NCBI RefSeq assembly: GCF_000253295.1
Contig: NC_015717.1
Span: forward strand, 806,001-870,000
Direction of reading: 5' to 3'
Source: Hyphomicrobium sp. MC1
Lineage (GTDB): Bacteria > Pseudomonadota > Alphaproteobacteria > Rhizobiales > Hyphomicrobiaceae
Length of the DNA: 64,000 nt
Under the pieces are notes generated by a model. The model was not told the DNA's origin, ran no database searches, and was given only the letters and a program-made list of their open reading frames with translations. Within the stretch, counting starts at the first letter, position 1; each line of letters begins with the position of its first letter. The position numbers and the translations under genes were made by a program. Of this stretch, positions 8,940 through 16,488 are shown one piece after another.

Positions 8940-9172
8940 TCGCCGCTACCAACCTACCCGAAAGTCACGACGCCCGTCTGCGCTTCGACGTCAGATGCAC
9001 AAAAGGAAACAACCACCGGCTGGCACCGATGGCTGTCAAAATTCGCTCAATCCAATCCAACTTAGACGGCGCGATGAATTTAGTCTGTGTCGCGCTTAAC
9101 TGCAAGGTTTTTGCAGGTGCCGTCTCGATCCTTGAAAGGGACCGACATGGCACATCTCAAATCCGTACCTGA
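8936..9172 (+). CDS. Possible small island protein
   Basis: A 78-residue frame whose ATG overlaps the previous stop by four bases. It carries three cysteines and a basic centre. The 3' end overlaps the next, better supported gene by 26 bases, which is more than usual here. Coupling favours it, composition is neutral. Confidence 0.35.
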   Translation: MIAATNLPESHDARLRFDVRCTKGNNHRLAPMAVKIRSIQSNLDGAMNLVCVALNCKVFAGAVSILERDRHGTSQIRT

Positions 9173-9416
9173 CGAAGCGCGGTTAGCATCCGACATCCTT
9201 CAGCATCCCGTGTCGCTGCTGCTCGGCAATTCAACGATCGCCACGCTCGATCGCGTCGCCGACCGAGCGCTGCCGCTCCTATCGGTCGACGAAGCCCGCA
9301 CGCTACGCCTCTGTTCCGCGGCCGTGATGTTCGCCGAACAGGTCTCGCGAGAAGTCGAGGATCCCCGCTTTGCTCATGAGTTTGCGTGTCTTTTGGAGGC
9401 CGCTGCTCATGGATGA
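9147..9416 (+). CDS. Small unknown island protein
   Basis: An 89-residue helical, acidic protein (MAHLKSVPDEARLASDI...). A GAAAGGGA ribosome site at 9134-9141 fits the ATG at 9147; the frame opens earlier at 9087 but without such a site. It overlaps the next micro-gene by eight bases. No family recognised. Confidence 0.55.
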   Translation: MAHLKSVPDEARLASDILQHPVSLLLGNSTIATLDRVADRALPLLSVDEARTLRLCSAAVMFAEQVSREVEDPRFAHEFACLLEAAAHG

Positions 9417-9540
9417 CCTCGCTCTGCAGGAGCCTCTTTCCGCCGATTACAGCGACTTCGGCGAGGAGTTCGAGCGCCTCATGCTGAAAGAGCTTGCGGA
9501 TGTCACACAAGGCCGGGAGGCAAAAGATGTTGGACACTAA
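9409..9540 (+). CDS. 43-residue micro-gene coupled on both sides
   Basis: The frame starts inside the end of the previous gene (ATGGATGA) and ends inside the start of the replication gene (ATG at 9527, stop at 9538-9540). It encodes an acidic helical peptide, MDDLALQEPLSADYSDFGEE... ending in KDVGH. Double overlap in a compact operon is the main evidence. Confidence 0.45.
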   Translation: MDDLALQEPLSADYSDFGEEFERLMLKELADVTQGREAKDVGH

Positions 9541-10468
9541 ACAAGCCTCCGACGTGCGGCATTCGCTCGATGAAATCGATGAGGCGAATGTACGGACCGG
9601 CTTTCGTCTGGCCCGATCTTTGGCCCTACAGAACGCAGCGTTGGACAATCGGCTTCCGCCGGCATGCGTCCGCGTGATGGCGGCACTCTCGTATTTCATG
9701 AACGATAAGACCATGCGAGCGTGGCCGGGATACGATCTGCTCGCTGAAGTCACGGGCTACACCTACGACGTGATCGATCGTTCGATCAGGAAATTGAAGG
9801 CCACCGGTTACCTTCGGACGAAGCGACACGCGCCAATCACCGGCGGCCGTGCTCTTGTCCATTATGGCTATGGCAGAATTGATCCTGAATTTCTCGACCA
9901 CTTGATCGCGGATGCCGTCGCCAAGATCAACGAGCGAAAAGCTGACCCCGACCAAAATGTCAGAGTGAACCCCACCCCGATCAAAAAGTCAGGGTCAGAA
10001 AAGCTGACTCCGACTTTTTCGTCCCTTTCTGACTCTGACTTTTTGAGCCGACAGGAACCTATAAAAAATAGGAACCCAATAAGTGAAGTAAGTCTTGCGA
10101 ACTTTGGTTCGCACACCCCGGAAACAACGCTCCTTGTCATTGATGCTGGAAAGCCAGCGAAGCGCAAAGCTCGGGCTACTGGCAAGCGCCCTTGGGATTG
10201 GGTGCACGAGAGCGAGAGAGAGCGCCTAGGCGAAATTTGCAAAGCTTACGCCGCAGAACGTGGCTGGCCGTCAGGACATCTCCGAGAACGCCTCGTTGCT
10301 TTCGATAACCATCAGCGCATCCACAAATCCGTTAGTGCCGATTGGGAAGCATCGCTCCTGCAATGGCTCGGGGACCCGCGGTTTCAGCCACGGTCGAGCC
10401 GTAGCGCTGGGCGCAAAGGCTTCGCTGAAATAGCTGCCGAACAATTTGGTCTTGACGGAGATCTCTGA
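9527..10468 (+). CDS. Replication-initiator-like protein with winged-helix N-terminus
   Basis: A 313-residue protein. Residues about 45-105 form a helix-turn-helix-36-like domain as in phage replication proteins: 'PPACVRVMAALSYFMND', then 'WPGYDLLAEVTGY', then 'SIRKLKATGYL'. A linker rich in Ser, Thr and Lys follows, then a C-terminal domain with 'DWEASLLQWLGDPRF'. The start at 9527 has a GGGAGG site; an in-frame ATG at 9494 is upstream. The linker DNA carries repeated 15-base elements and an A+T-rich tract, the arrangement known from lambda gene O, where the origin lies inside the initiator gene. The stop overlaps the next start (TGATG). Confidence 0.75.
   Translation: MLDTKQASDVRHSLDEIDEANVRTGFRLARSLALQNAALDNRLPPACVRVMAALSYFMNDKTMRAWPGYDLLAEVTGYTYDVIDRSIRKLKATGYLRTKRHAPITGGRALVHYGYGRIDPEFLDHLIADAVAKINERKADPDQNVRVNPTPIKKSGSEKLTPTFSSLSDSDFLSRQEPIKNRNPISEVSLANFGSHTPETTLLVIDAGKPAKRKARATGKRPWDWVHESERERLGEICKAYAAERGWPSGHLRERLVAFDNHQRIHKSVSADWEASLLQWLGDPRFQPRSSRSAGRKGFAEIAAEQFGLDGDL
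9943..10075. other. Iteron-like cluster and A+T-rich tract, candidate replication origin
   Basis: TGACTCCGACTTTTT at 10005-10019 and TGACTCTGACTTTTT at 10030-10044 are direct copies 25 bases apart. AAAAAGTCAGGGTCA at 9983-9997 is the same element inverted, and weaker copies lie at 9943-9953 and 9958-9968. An A+T-rich run follows at about 10055-10090 (CCTATAAAAAATAGGAA). The two direct copies lie in different reading frames of the initiator gene and one copy is inverted, so the repetition is at DNA level rather than a protein repeat. Confidence 0.65.
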
Positions 10469-11475
10469 TGGCTTTCGGAAAAACCACGCTGCCTGCCATC
10501 AAACCTCAATCAGTAACGCTGATGCCCGAGAACGGTTCGGCTATCGTTCCTACTGATCGGCCGCAAGCCGCTGTCACCCGCGCCGCAGTGGAGCTTTTAA
10601 CCGCGTCCCCGACGACGGGAATGACGGAGGCAGACAAGCGCGTACTACTCGGTCTTTACATCAAAGCTGTCGCAGGTTTCGCTTTGGCCGTGGCCTTGTG
10701 GACATTGGACTGGCTTGTCTTTCACAATCCTAGGAATACTCGCAGCTTCGCGAGTTTGCCGACTGTACAGGACGTCCGTGAAGCCTGCGCGCTAACCGAT
10801 CGACTGTGGCGGCGCTGGGTTGTTTGGTACTGGCTCGGTGGCAAGTGGGCAGAGACGCCCACTGATGAATTTCTAAAAAAGAACAACGGCGATCTGCTAG
10901 AGCGGTATTCCGCAGCTCGACAATTCGGCGATCCTAGTGAGCCTGGCTGCATCGTCCCTCGTGATCTGCAGATCATTTACCTTCGCGAAGAGATCGAGCG
11001 CCAACTTCCCGATATCGAAGCGGCGGACGATCGAACGCGCCAAGGCTATAGTGACGCGTTACTTTTGACGCGACCCGACGACGTTCTGGATCGAATGCCA
11101 GAAGAGGCATTCCCCCCAGGTGTGCTTGAGAAAATCCACAAAATCCGAGCTGACAGAGCCGAGCGCGCTCGCAGGGCAGCCGAGCACGAAGCGTACCTCA
11201 ATTCCCTTCCTGAAGACGTGCGCGCCGTTCGCTCGACCGTAGCCTACTCGAAAGATCGATCGGGTTGGACAGAAGATCAGATCATGACTGAAACGCATAA
11301 TCGTCTTTCACTCGTGGTCGCGGCGAAGGCCGAAGTAGAGGCAAGGGGTGATACGTTTTTCCGATACGATTTCGAGGACGGCGAAACGTACTTCGCGCCC
11401 CGAACATACGGGAGAGCCGAGAGAGACGCCGAGGACCGAGCGCGTGCTCTCCGGCGAACGTCTATGAGCAGATAA
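10468..11475 (+). CDS. Unknown protein in the helicase-loader position
   Basis: A 335-residue protein following the initiator with a one-base overlap (TGATG). The N-terminal third resembles a small helical domain ('MTEADKRVLLGLYIKAVAG', 'PRNTRSFASLPTVQDVREAC'); the middle is helical and charged, with 'EKIHKIRADRAERARRAAEHEAYL' suggesting a coiled coil. The hydrophobic 'AGFALAVALWTLDWLVF' could be buried helix rather than membrane. By position it could be the loader that works with the initiator, but no helicase-loader or ATPase motif is seen, so this remains a guess. Confidence 0.6.
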   Translation: MAFGKTTLPAIKPQSVTLMPENGSAIVPTDRPQAAVTRAAVELLTASPTTGMTEADKRVLLGLYIKAVAGFALAVALWTLDWLVFHNPRNTRSFASLPTVQDVREACALTDRLWRRWVVWYWLGGKWAETPTDEFLKKNNGDLLERYSAARQFGDPSEPGCIVPRDLQIIYLREEIERQLPDIEAADDRTRQGYSDALLLTRPDDVLDRMPEEAFPPGVLEKIHKIRADRAERARRAAEHEAYLNSLPEDVRAVRSTVAYSKDRSGWTEDQIMTETHNRLSLVVAAKAEVEARGDTFFRYDFEDGETYFAPRTYGRAERDAEDRARALRRTSMSR

Positions 11476-11502
11476 CGCCATCCCATTTCGATGAGGACAA
11501 CA

Positions 11503-11649
11503 ATGAACCCAATCGAACAAACAACGAGAGCGGCGTTGGCCGCCTTTGCTGAGCACTTCGGCCGACAGCCCGACGAGAGCGAAGCGCTGCTCTTGGCCGC
11601 TGCGATCTCGGATTTCTACGGCATCTCTAACCCGACGAGGAGGCATTGA
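11503..11649 (+). CDS. 48-residue micro-gene
   Basis: Frame MNPIEQTTRAALAAFAEHFG...SNPTRRH preceded by a GAGGAC-type ribosome site. Helical, Ala-rich, soluble. Its last bases overlap the start of the next frame (TTGA at 11646). Function unknown. Confidence 0.5.
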   Translation: MNPIEQTTRAALAAFAEHFGRQPDESEALLLAAAISDFYGISNPTRRH

Positions 11650-11888
11650 CCGTGGCACTGGACGAACGAAGCGAAAAGATCATTGCGGCGGTAAAGGATG
11701 AGATCCGCACTCTGCTCTTTGAAAAGGCTGAGCGTATCGAGCGCATCAATGATCTGATCATGCGTGGCGTCGGCCTCTTCACCACCAAGCACGGGCGGTT
11801 TCCCACGCGAGCCGAAATCGATCAGATCGGCGAGACCGTCTTGGAACTCGTGAACGAGCACAACAAACATGGAAAGGCGGTGCACTGA
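11646..11888 (+). CDS. Small helical island protein
   Basis: An 80-residue charged helical protein starting at TTG (11646) or GTG (11652). 'KDEIRTLLFEKAERIERINDLIMRGVGLF' suggests a coiled coil. It overlaps its neighbours by a few bases at both ends. No family recognised. Confidence 0.55.
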   Translation: MTVALDERSEKIIAAVKDEIRTLLFEKAERIERINDLIMRGVGLFTTKHGRFPTRAEIDQIGETVLELVNEHNKHGKAVH

Positions 11889-12139
11889 TGGGAGCTTTTA
11901 TTCTACCGGATGGCCAGATGACAGAATTTGCCGACGAGGACTTCGAGATTGCCGCCGTCGAAATGGGTGCACCGCCTCATTTGCTCAAGACGATCGCGCG
12001 CGAAATCAGGCTCGAATTGAACAAGCACGGCGGCATCAATTGCGACGAGAAAACGGGAGACCAGATCTTTCTGGCTGTTGCGCGTCGCTACGGCCTCTGT
12101 GATGACTCTGATCTCCCGCCCGAAGATCGAACGAATTAA
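11888..12139 (+). CDS. Small unknown island protein
   Basis: An 83-residue protein that starts in the previous stop (TGATG). Pattern: MGAFILPDGQMTEFADEDF followed by two helices and an acidic tail. It may be a small regulator or host-interaction protein; nothing in the sequence decides. Confidence 0.55.
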   Translation: MGAFILPDGQMTEFADEDFEIAAVEMGAPPHLLKTIAREIRLELNKHGGINCDEKTGDQIFLAVARRYGLCDDSDLPPEDRTN

Positions 12140-12152
12140 GGACCCGCATCAC

Positions 12153-13037
12153 ATGGCAAAACCGCCCCGCTTGAAAAGCTTGCCGCCACGGTTGGCAACT
12201 CTGCCGTCACGCTTATCCGCAGCGCCCAAGCCTGCCGCGACGCGACAGGAACGCGAACGGAACCGCCTCAACGAGCGCGAGGGCGCCGTCGCGTGTCGCG
12301 CCTGGTATCACAGCTCCCGTTGGCAACGGCTGCGTTTGGAAATTTTTAAGCGCGATCTGTACGTCTGCCAAGCCACAGGTATCATTCTAGGCGGAACTCA
12401 TCCCGCTCCCAATTCTCCGGTATGCGACCATAAAATCCCGCACAACGGCGACCCCGAGTTATTCTGGTCGCCGAGCAATCTTTGGACGGTCAGTAAGCAT
12501 TTCCACGACAGCAAAAAGCAGGCGCTCGAGAAGGGCGACCAGACGGCTGCGATCCATCCGAAATGGTTATCCCCGTCCATCATACCGCTCACCATTGTGT
12601 GCGGCCCGCCGGCATCAGGGAAGTCAACCTACGTTCGCCAACACGCCGGCAGCAAAGACTTGGTCATCGACCTCGATGTCATCGCCTCGCAGATCTCAGG
12701 TGAGCCTCAGCACGCCTGGGACCGCACCCGATGGCTCAATGCGGCGCTGTACTTCCGCAATGACATGATCGGCGGCCTATCCCGTCCATCCGACTACGAG
12801 GTCGCCTGGCTGATCGTCGCTGAGCCTAACGCCAACCATCGGCAATTCTGGGCCACGGCCCTACAGCCTCAACGCATCGTCGTCTTAGAGACCGACGCAG
12901 CCACATGCCTTGCCAATGCTGGCAGGGATGAGGGCCGCGATCTGGAGCGGACACAGGCCGTCGTCAGTGCGTGGTGGCAAGACTATGAGCGACGGACTGG
13001 TGATGAGCGCATTGCGTGGCCGTGGCCGACGCCGTGA
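12153..13037 (+). CDS. HNH endonuclease fused to a P-loop NTPase domain
   Basis: A 294-residue fusion. Residues about 50-125 are an HNH nuclease of the phage cos/terminase-associated type: 'SSRWQRLRLEIFKRD', then Asp92-His93 in 'VCDHKIPHNGD', then Asn109 and His116/118 in 'SNLWTVSKHFHDSKK'. The usual paired zinc cysteines are mostly missing (Cys72 and Cys91 only). Residues 148-294 hold a Walker A 'GPPASGKST' (151-159) and a 'VIDLD' strand (171-175), as in AAA_33 or zeta-type kinases. The start at 12153 removes 25 unlikely residues of the open frame. HNH proteins of this type usually sit next to the packaging genes, but no terminase follows. Confidence 0.8.
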   Translation: MAKPPRLKSLPPRLATLPSRLSAAPKPAATRQERERNRLNEREGAVACRAWYHSSRWQRLRLEIFKRDLYVCQATGIILGGTHPAPNSPVCDHKIPHNGDPELFWSPSNLWTVSKHFHDSKKQALEKGDQTAAIHPKWLSPSIIPLTIVCGPPASGKSTYVRQHAGSKDLVIDLDVIASQISGEPQHAWDRTRWLNAALYFRNDMIGGLSRPSDYEVAWLIVAEPNANHRQFWATALQPQRIVVLETDAATCLANAGRDEGRDLERTQAVVSAWWQDYERRTGDERIAWPWPTP

Positions 13038-13280
13038 CCAGGGGGGGGGAGTTGCAAATGCACAGAGCGGCGTTTCTTTCGCACCCGCGTCCCAAATATT
13101 CGCAGATTTTTTTCCCGCCTCTGAAAAATAAATCAAACGGCGACGTGAAATCAAACGGCCAAGCCACGAAATTTAAAAGAGATTTTCTCCTTTTGAAAAA
13201 TCCAAAGACGAGCCGAAATCAAAATTCAGTACGCAGCGCACGCATCTGCGTACCAGGCGCGTACCTTCGGGGGAAAACCG
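13038..13280. other. Non-coding junction with G9 run, tandem 12-mers and an inverted repeat
   Basis: The stretch holds a run of nine G near 13042-13050. Two copies of AAATCAAACGGC lie at 13130-13141 and 13148-13159. A perfect inverted repeat follows, GTACGCAG (13229-13236) and CTGCGTAC (13246-13253), just before the next gene. It lies between the HNH gene and the prohead-protease cluster, where HK97-like phages keep cos. A cos or operator role is possible but unproven. Confidence 0.45.
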
Positions 13281-13547
13281 ATGGCAACTGACCTCGTCAA
13301 AACCGCGATCTCACTGCCCGAAGACACCCGCCGATCGCAGAGCCGCGAACGCGTGACCCGCCATCGACGTCGTCGCCATGCCGGGGAATTCTGCATCACC
13401 CTTCAGCTTCCGGCCGCAGAGACCGAGGATGTTTTGATTGAACTCGGCTTCCTTTCCGCAGCGCTTGCCGACGACCGGACGGCCGTTCGTGATGCTCTCG
13501 AACGGTTCGTGCGCGGCGCGATCCTCGGCGGAGCATCATCGCTGTAA
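13281..13547 (+). CDS. Small unknown island protein
   Basis: An 88-residue protein with a very basic first third ('RRSQSRERVTRHRRRRHAG') and a helical second half ('VRDALERFVRGAILG'). Such a shape is common in small DNA-binding proteins, and the gene sits where a small terminase subunit would be in an HK97-like order. It is shorter than a typical TerS and I see no family motif. Confidence 0.55.
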   Translation: MATDLVKTAISLPEDTRRSQSRERVTRHRRRRHAGEFCITLQLPAAETEDVLIELGFLSAALADDRTAVRDALERFVRGAILGGASSL

Positions 13548-13612
13548 CGCGTTTCAAACTCGTCCTTCGCGTTCGCGTACAATGATTTGCAGAATTGTTG
13601 TCGGGGGAATGG

Positions 13613-13816
13613 ATGCACGGCCAAATCCTGTCGGATGCCGAGATCGTCGAGATTCATAATCTCATGGTCGAACAGTGGAAAGCCGCGGGCCATGCGCCTG
13701 ATGCGCTCCGAGATCCGCAACGGCGCGGTGAATTCACGATCAACCTCGCTCGGGCGATAGAGAACGCCATATTGCAACGCGTGGCACCCGAGATGGCGCA
13801 CCAGGAGATCAACTAA
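13613..13816 (+). CDS. Small unknown island protein
   Basis: A 67-residue helical protein (MHGQILSDAEIVEIHNLMVEQ...). A GGGGGA ribosome site at 13603-13608 fits the ATG at 13613; a TTG at 13595 is an upstream alternative. It ends one base before the prohead protease start, so the two are surely co-translated. Confidence 0.55.
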   Translation: MHGQILSDAEIVEIHNLMVEQWKAAGHAPDALRDPQRRGEFTINLARAIENAILQRVAPEMAHQEIN

Positions 13817-13817
13817 A

Positions 13818-14567
13818 ATGGACCGCGCTTATTCCAGACTTACGATCAAACGCGTCTCAGAAGATGACCGGATCATCGAAGGTATCGCCACAACGCCTTC
13901 CGTCGATCGCCAAGGCGATGTCGTAGAGCCATTAGGCGGCAAATTTAAGGTGCCGCTGCCGATGCTGTTGGATCACGATTCACGCCAGGCAGTCGGGCAA
14001 GTCATTGAAGCACGAGCCACGTCGGCGGGCATCGAATTTCGCGCGCGCATTGCGAAGATAGCAGAGCCCGGCGCAGCAAAAGATCTCGTTGATTCGACGT
14101 GGCAACTTATCAAGGCGCAGCTTCGCGGCGCCGTATCGATCGGCTTCCGATCATTGCCGGACGGGGTTGAAATTATGCCGAATGGCGGCGTCCGTTGGAA
14201 GTCTTGGGAGTGGTTGGAGTTGAGCTTGGTTTCAATTCCGGCAAACGCCGATGCCAGGATATTCTCAGCAAAATCTATGTCCGATGCCACCCGCGAAATT
14301 GCAAAATACGATCGGCTTGGTTTGCGTGGGACTGTCGATGTGATGCGTTCAGCCGGCAAAAAGGGGCGCATCATCAAGCTGACAGAGGCTCAAACAAGCG
14401 TGAAAGCGCAGCCGAGAACTTTGCGCCTTACAGAGCGCGAAAAGCTAGAAATCGCGATGGTGAAAGAGCAATTGGCATCGCAACGGCGGCGAGCAGCGGC
14501 TGGCGTTACAAGCTGCGTAGTGCGTTTGACTGCAGAAGAGCTTCGCCGCGCGCGACGGGGACGGTGA
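13818..14567 (+). CDS. HK97-family prohead protease, without a capsid gene nearby
   Basis: In tailed phages this serine protease matures the procapsid. The 249-residue protein has the U35 signatures: 'IEGIATTPSVDRQGDVV', catalytic His53 in 'LLDHD', catalytic Ser107 in 'GAVSIGFRS', and 'EWLELSLVSIPANADA' near 130-146. The core ends near residue 150; the remaining ~100 residues are basic and may act in scaffolding or targeting. In HK97-type order the portal precedes and the major capsid follows. Here neither is present: small unknown genes flank it on both sides. Confidence 0.88.
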   Translation: MDRAYSRLTIKRVSEDDRIIEGIATTPSVDRQGDVVEPLGGKFKVPLPMLLDHDSRQAVGQVIEARATSAGIEFRARIAKIAEPGAAKDLVDSTWQLIKAQLRGAVSIGFRSLPDGVEIMPNGGVRWKSWEWLELSLVSIPANADARIFSAKSMSDATREIAKYDRLGLRGTVDVMRSAGKKGRIIKLTEAQTSVKAQPRTLRLTEREKLEIAMVKEQLASQRRRAAAGVTSCVVRLTAEELRRARRGR

Positions 14568-14568
14568 C

Positions 14569-14694
14569 ATGCGGTTCGCCCGTCGCTGGGAGCATCGCGA
14601 CGTGGCATACCTGCCGGGCGGGTTTGAGCGAATGGCCCGCCCGGTGGGGTTAGACGAATGCGAGGGAGCGCTCATCGATGAGCTTCGACGGTAA
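14569..14694 (+). CDS. 41-residue micro-gene
   Basis: Begins one base after the protease stop and overlaps the next gene by 17 bases. It encodes a basic, Arg-rich peptide (MRFARRWEHRDVAYLPGGFE...). Similar short 'R-x-W-x-Y-x-P-G' proteins are common beside phage head genes. Support is by position. Confidence 0.45.
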   Translation: MRFARRWEHRDVAYLPGGFERMARPVGLDECEGALIDELRR

Positions 14695-15226
14695 GGCTTT
14701 CGGGGAAGAGGTTGTCGCAGCTGTAAGGGCGCTCGTTGACCGCGACCTCGGACAAATTCTTGATCGGCTGCAACGGGTCGAGGGGCGTTTAGATCGGATT
14801 GATCAGCGGATTGACGCCGTGGCCTTGCGCGGCGTTCCGGCTGTAGACGAAAGCGCGATCGTTGCTCGGGTAATCGATGCCGTGAGGCCTTACGTCGATG
14901 TCCGAGTTCAAGAAGCCTTTGCCGAGATCCCGATGCTTAGCGCGGAAGCCGTTCGGCCATTGGTCGAACAGGAAGTTTGCGAGGCAGTTGAGCGCCTGAA
15001 GCGCGAAAAGACTGCGAACCGCCTCGTTGCTTCGATGGTGATCAATCGCTCAGGAATGCTCATCGCCCAGACCGACGACGGCGAGTATCGCAATCTGGGC
15101 GCCGTAGCTGAGCCACAATCGGAGGCTCATTGGTTCGACGAGGCGATCACACTTGGTGTGAAGGCTCTGCCGGCGCCGGCCATGCGAGGGGGATCTGATG
15201 CCGCCAGCCGTCCGTCGCACGCTTGA
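14678..15226 (+). CDS. Phage-like coiled-coil protein with 'DGxxxxLG' tail domain
   Basis: A 182-residue protein. Residues about 20-50 form a coiled coil ('DLGQILDRLQRVEGRLDRIDQRID'). The second half has 'SMVINRSGMLIAQTDDGEYRNLGAV', a short beta motif that recurs in phage and prophage proteins. This suggests a structural or scaffold remnant next to the prohead protease. No precise function can be given. Confidence 0.6.
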   Translation: MSFDGKAFGEEVVAAVRALVDRDLGQILDRLQRVEGRLDRIDQRIDAVALRGVPAVDESAIVARVIDAVRPYVDVRVQEAFAEIPMLSAEAVRPLVEQEVCEAVERLKREKTANRLVASMVINRSGMLIAQTDDGEYRNLGAVAEPQSEAHWFDEAITLGVKALPAPAMRGGSDAASRPSHA

Positions 15227-15296
15227 AAATCAGGTCTTGAGATTTCTTTGCGCCGCGAGTGCAGCGGTGATTTTACTGGCAAGCTGGCCGCGTTGA
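15198..15296 (+). CDS. Possible 32-residue hydrophobic peptide
   Basis: The ATG lies inside the end of the previous gene in another frame. It encodes MPPAVRRTLENQVLRFLCAA then a hydrophobic stretch ending ASWPR: a basic N-terminus with one short membrane helix. Very short, so uncertain. Confidence 0.3.
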   Translation: MPPAVRRTLENQVLRFLCAASAAVILLASWPR

Positions 15297-15674
15297 GGGC
15301 TCCACCTACTTTCGCCGGCACGTCAGCCGATTCTCTGACATGCTGCGTGGAAGTCTTCTGTTGCGCGGCAGATCTTACCTCGTCGAGGAGCGATTAATCT
15401 CGCTGCCCTACCCTCGCGCGGCGCTAACCACAGATATCCATATCTAGATGGGGCACATCAGCGTAGGATGGTTCGCGTTGGAAAGCTTTGGTCTCTCAAT
15501 AACCGAAGTTGGATAGCTAGCACACGAAGGCTAGACTATGTCCCGGTGAATGCATTTCCATTCTGATTACTACTATTTCGCTGTGATTAAGGGGAATTCG
15601 AACCGAACAACAAGAGCGTTTCCTGGATTTGTCATGCAGGCTCGGTCGCTGGATCGTGTTGGATTGGAAAATAG
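15297..15674. other. Non-coding stretch
   Basis: No frame with coding character on either strand. A palindrome AGATATCCATATCT lies at 15432-15445, possibly an operator. Nothing else recognised. Confidence 0.4.
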
Positions 15675-15932
15675 ATGATTCATTGGAAGCCGATTGCAGA
15701 ATACGTAGAGCCCAATTGGGTAAAGCTCGGTACGGTCTTACCGCCGTCTCTCTTTTGGCGCCCAAACAAGGGGGCGACGCTCGGTTATATTAGGGATGGA
15801 GAACTCTTCGATCTGAAATGGATCTATGTCTCTGATGCGAACAAAGTAACTGACTTTTCGATCGTGAATGAGCCTAGCGATAACATTACGACCCTGAACG
15901 TTGCTCGATTGGGCGGACCACAAAAAGGCTGA
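15675..15932 (+). CDS. Small unknown island protein
   Basis: An 85-residue frame rich in Trp, Pro and aromatic residues (MIHWKPIAEYVEPNW...). The layout 'W-x-P-I', 'FWRPNKG', 'GYIRDGEL' recalls the short W-x-P-I proteins of phage genomes. No ribosome site stands out, and it is isolated. Confidence 0.4.
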   Translation: MIHWKPIAEYVEPNWVKLGTVLPPSLFWRPNKGATLGYIRDGELFDLKWIYVSDANKVTDFSIVNEPSDNITTLNVARLGGPQKG

Positions 15933-16050
15933 CACTCGGCTCCAAACTGCATTGTGTGTTTTCCCAAACCCCTTCAGCCGATTTTTCTTCTCAGCCGCCA
16001 TTTCACGGGTCTCTCCGATAGAAGCGGATGGGCGATAGAAAGTTCAGAGT

Positions 16051-16275
16051 ATGCAGCATCGCGGCATCGATTTCTCAGTAAAACCCATAGGACCTACGGA
16101 ATGGCATTGGCGATGGATCGTCTATCGACGCCAGCCTCAAGGCTCAATGGCTTTGGGCGAGGTTATGGGGACCAGCGAAGACGCCATAGCCGTCTGTAAG
16201 AGCGAGATCGATAAGGGTCTCGATGGGGAAGGCCGTCAAGACAAAGCGAAATCCAGAAGCGTAACGCCGCTATAA
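16051..16275 (+). CDS. Small unknown island protein
   Basis: A 74-residue frame: MQHRGIDFSVKPIGPTEWHW, then 'VMGTSEDAIAVCKSEIDKGL'. A beta-rich start and a final helix with 'EID' are common in short Hyphomicrobiales island proteins. No neighbour is close enough to suggest an operon. Confidence 0.45.
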   Translation: MQHRGIDFSVKPIGPTEWHWRWIVYRRQPQGSMALGEVMGTSEDAIAVCKSEIDKGLDGEGRQDKAKSRSVTPL

Positions 16276-16326
16276 TGAGCGTTTTGAAGTCGCTCCACAG
16301 ACGACCCTTCGCACTCCTGGGTTTTG

Positions 16327-16488
16327 TCAGAATGGGAGCCATTCGGACGACAGAAGCACCACCGTTCCGGCAATCCCGGCCACTACGATGGAAACCGATA
16401 GGCTTTTTAACGAGTAGATGGAGCGCTGCCCCGTGGCATCGCGGGCAGATTCTGTTGTGTCGTTCGATTTAGGATCCGTTCGAGCCAT
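16327..16488 (-). CDS. 53-residue single-pass membrane protein
   Basis: Encodes MARTDPKSNDTTESARDATG, a polar N-terminus, then a transmembrane helix ('SVSIVVAGIAGTVVLLSS') and ends EWLPF. Its ATG overlaps the stop of the upstream minus-strand gene (TGATG at 16490-16486). That coupling, and the clean split between polar and hydrophobic parts, argue for a real gene. Confidence 0.5.
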   Translation of the reverse strand: MARTDPKSNDTTESARDATGQRSIYSLKSLSVSIVVAGIAGTVVLLSSEWLPF

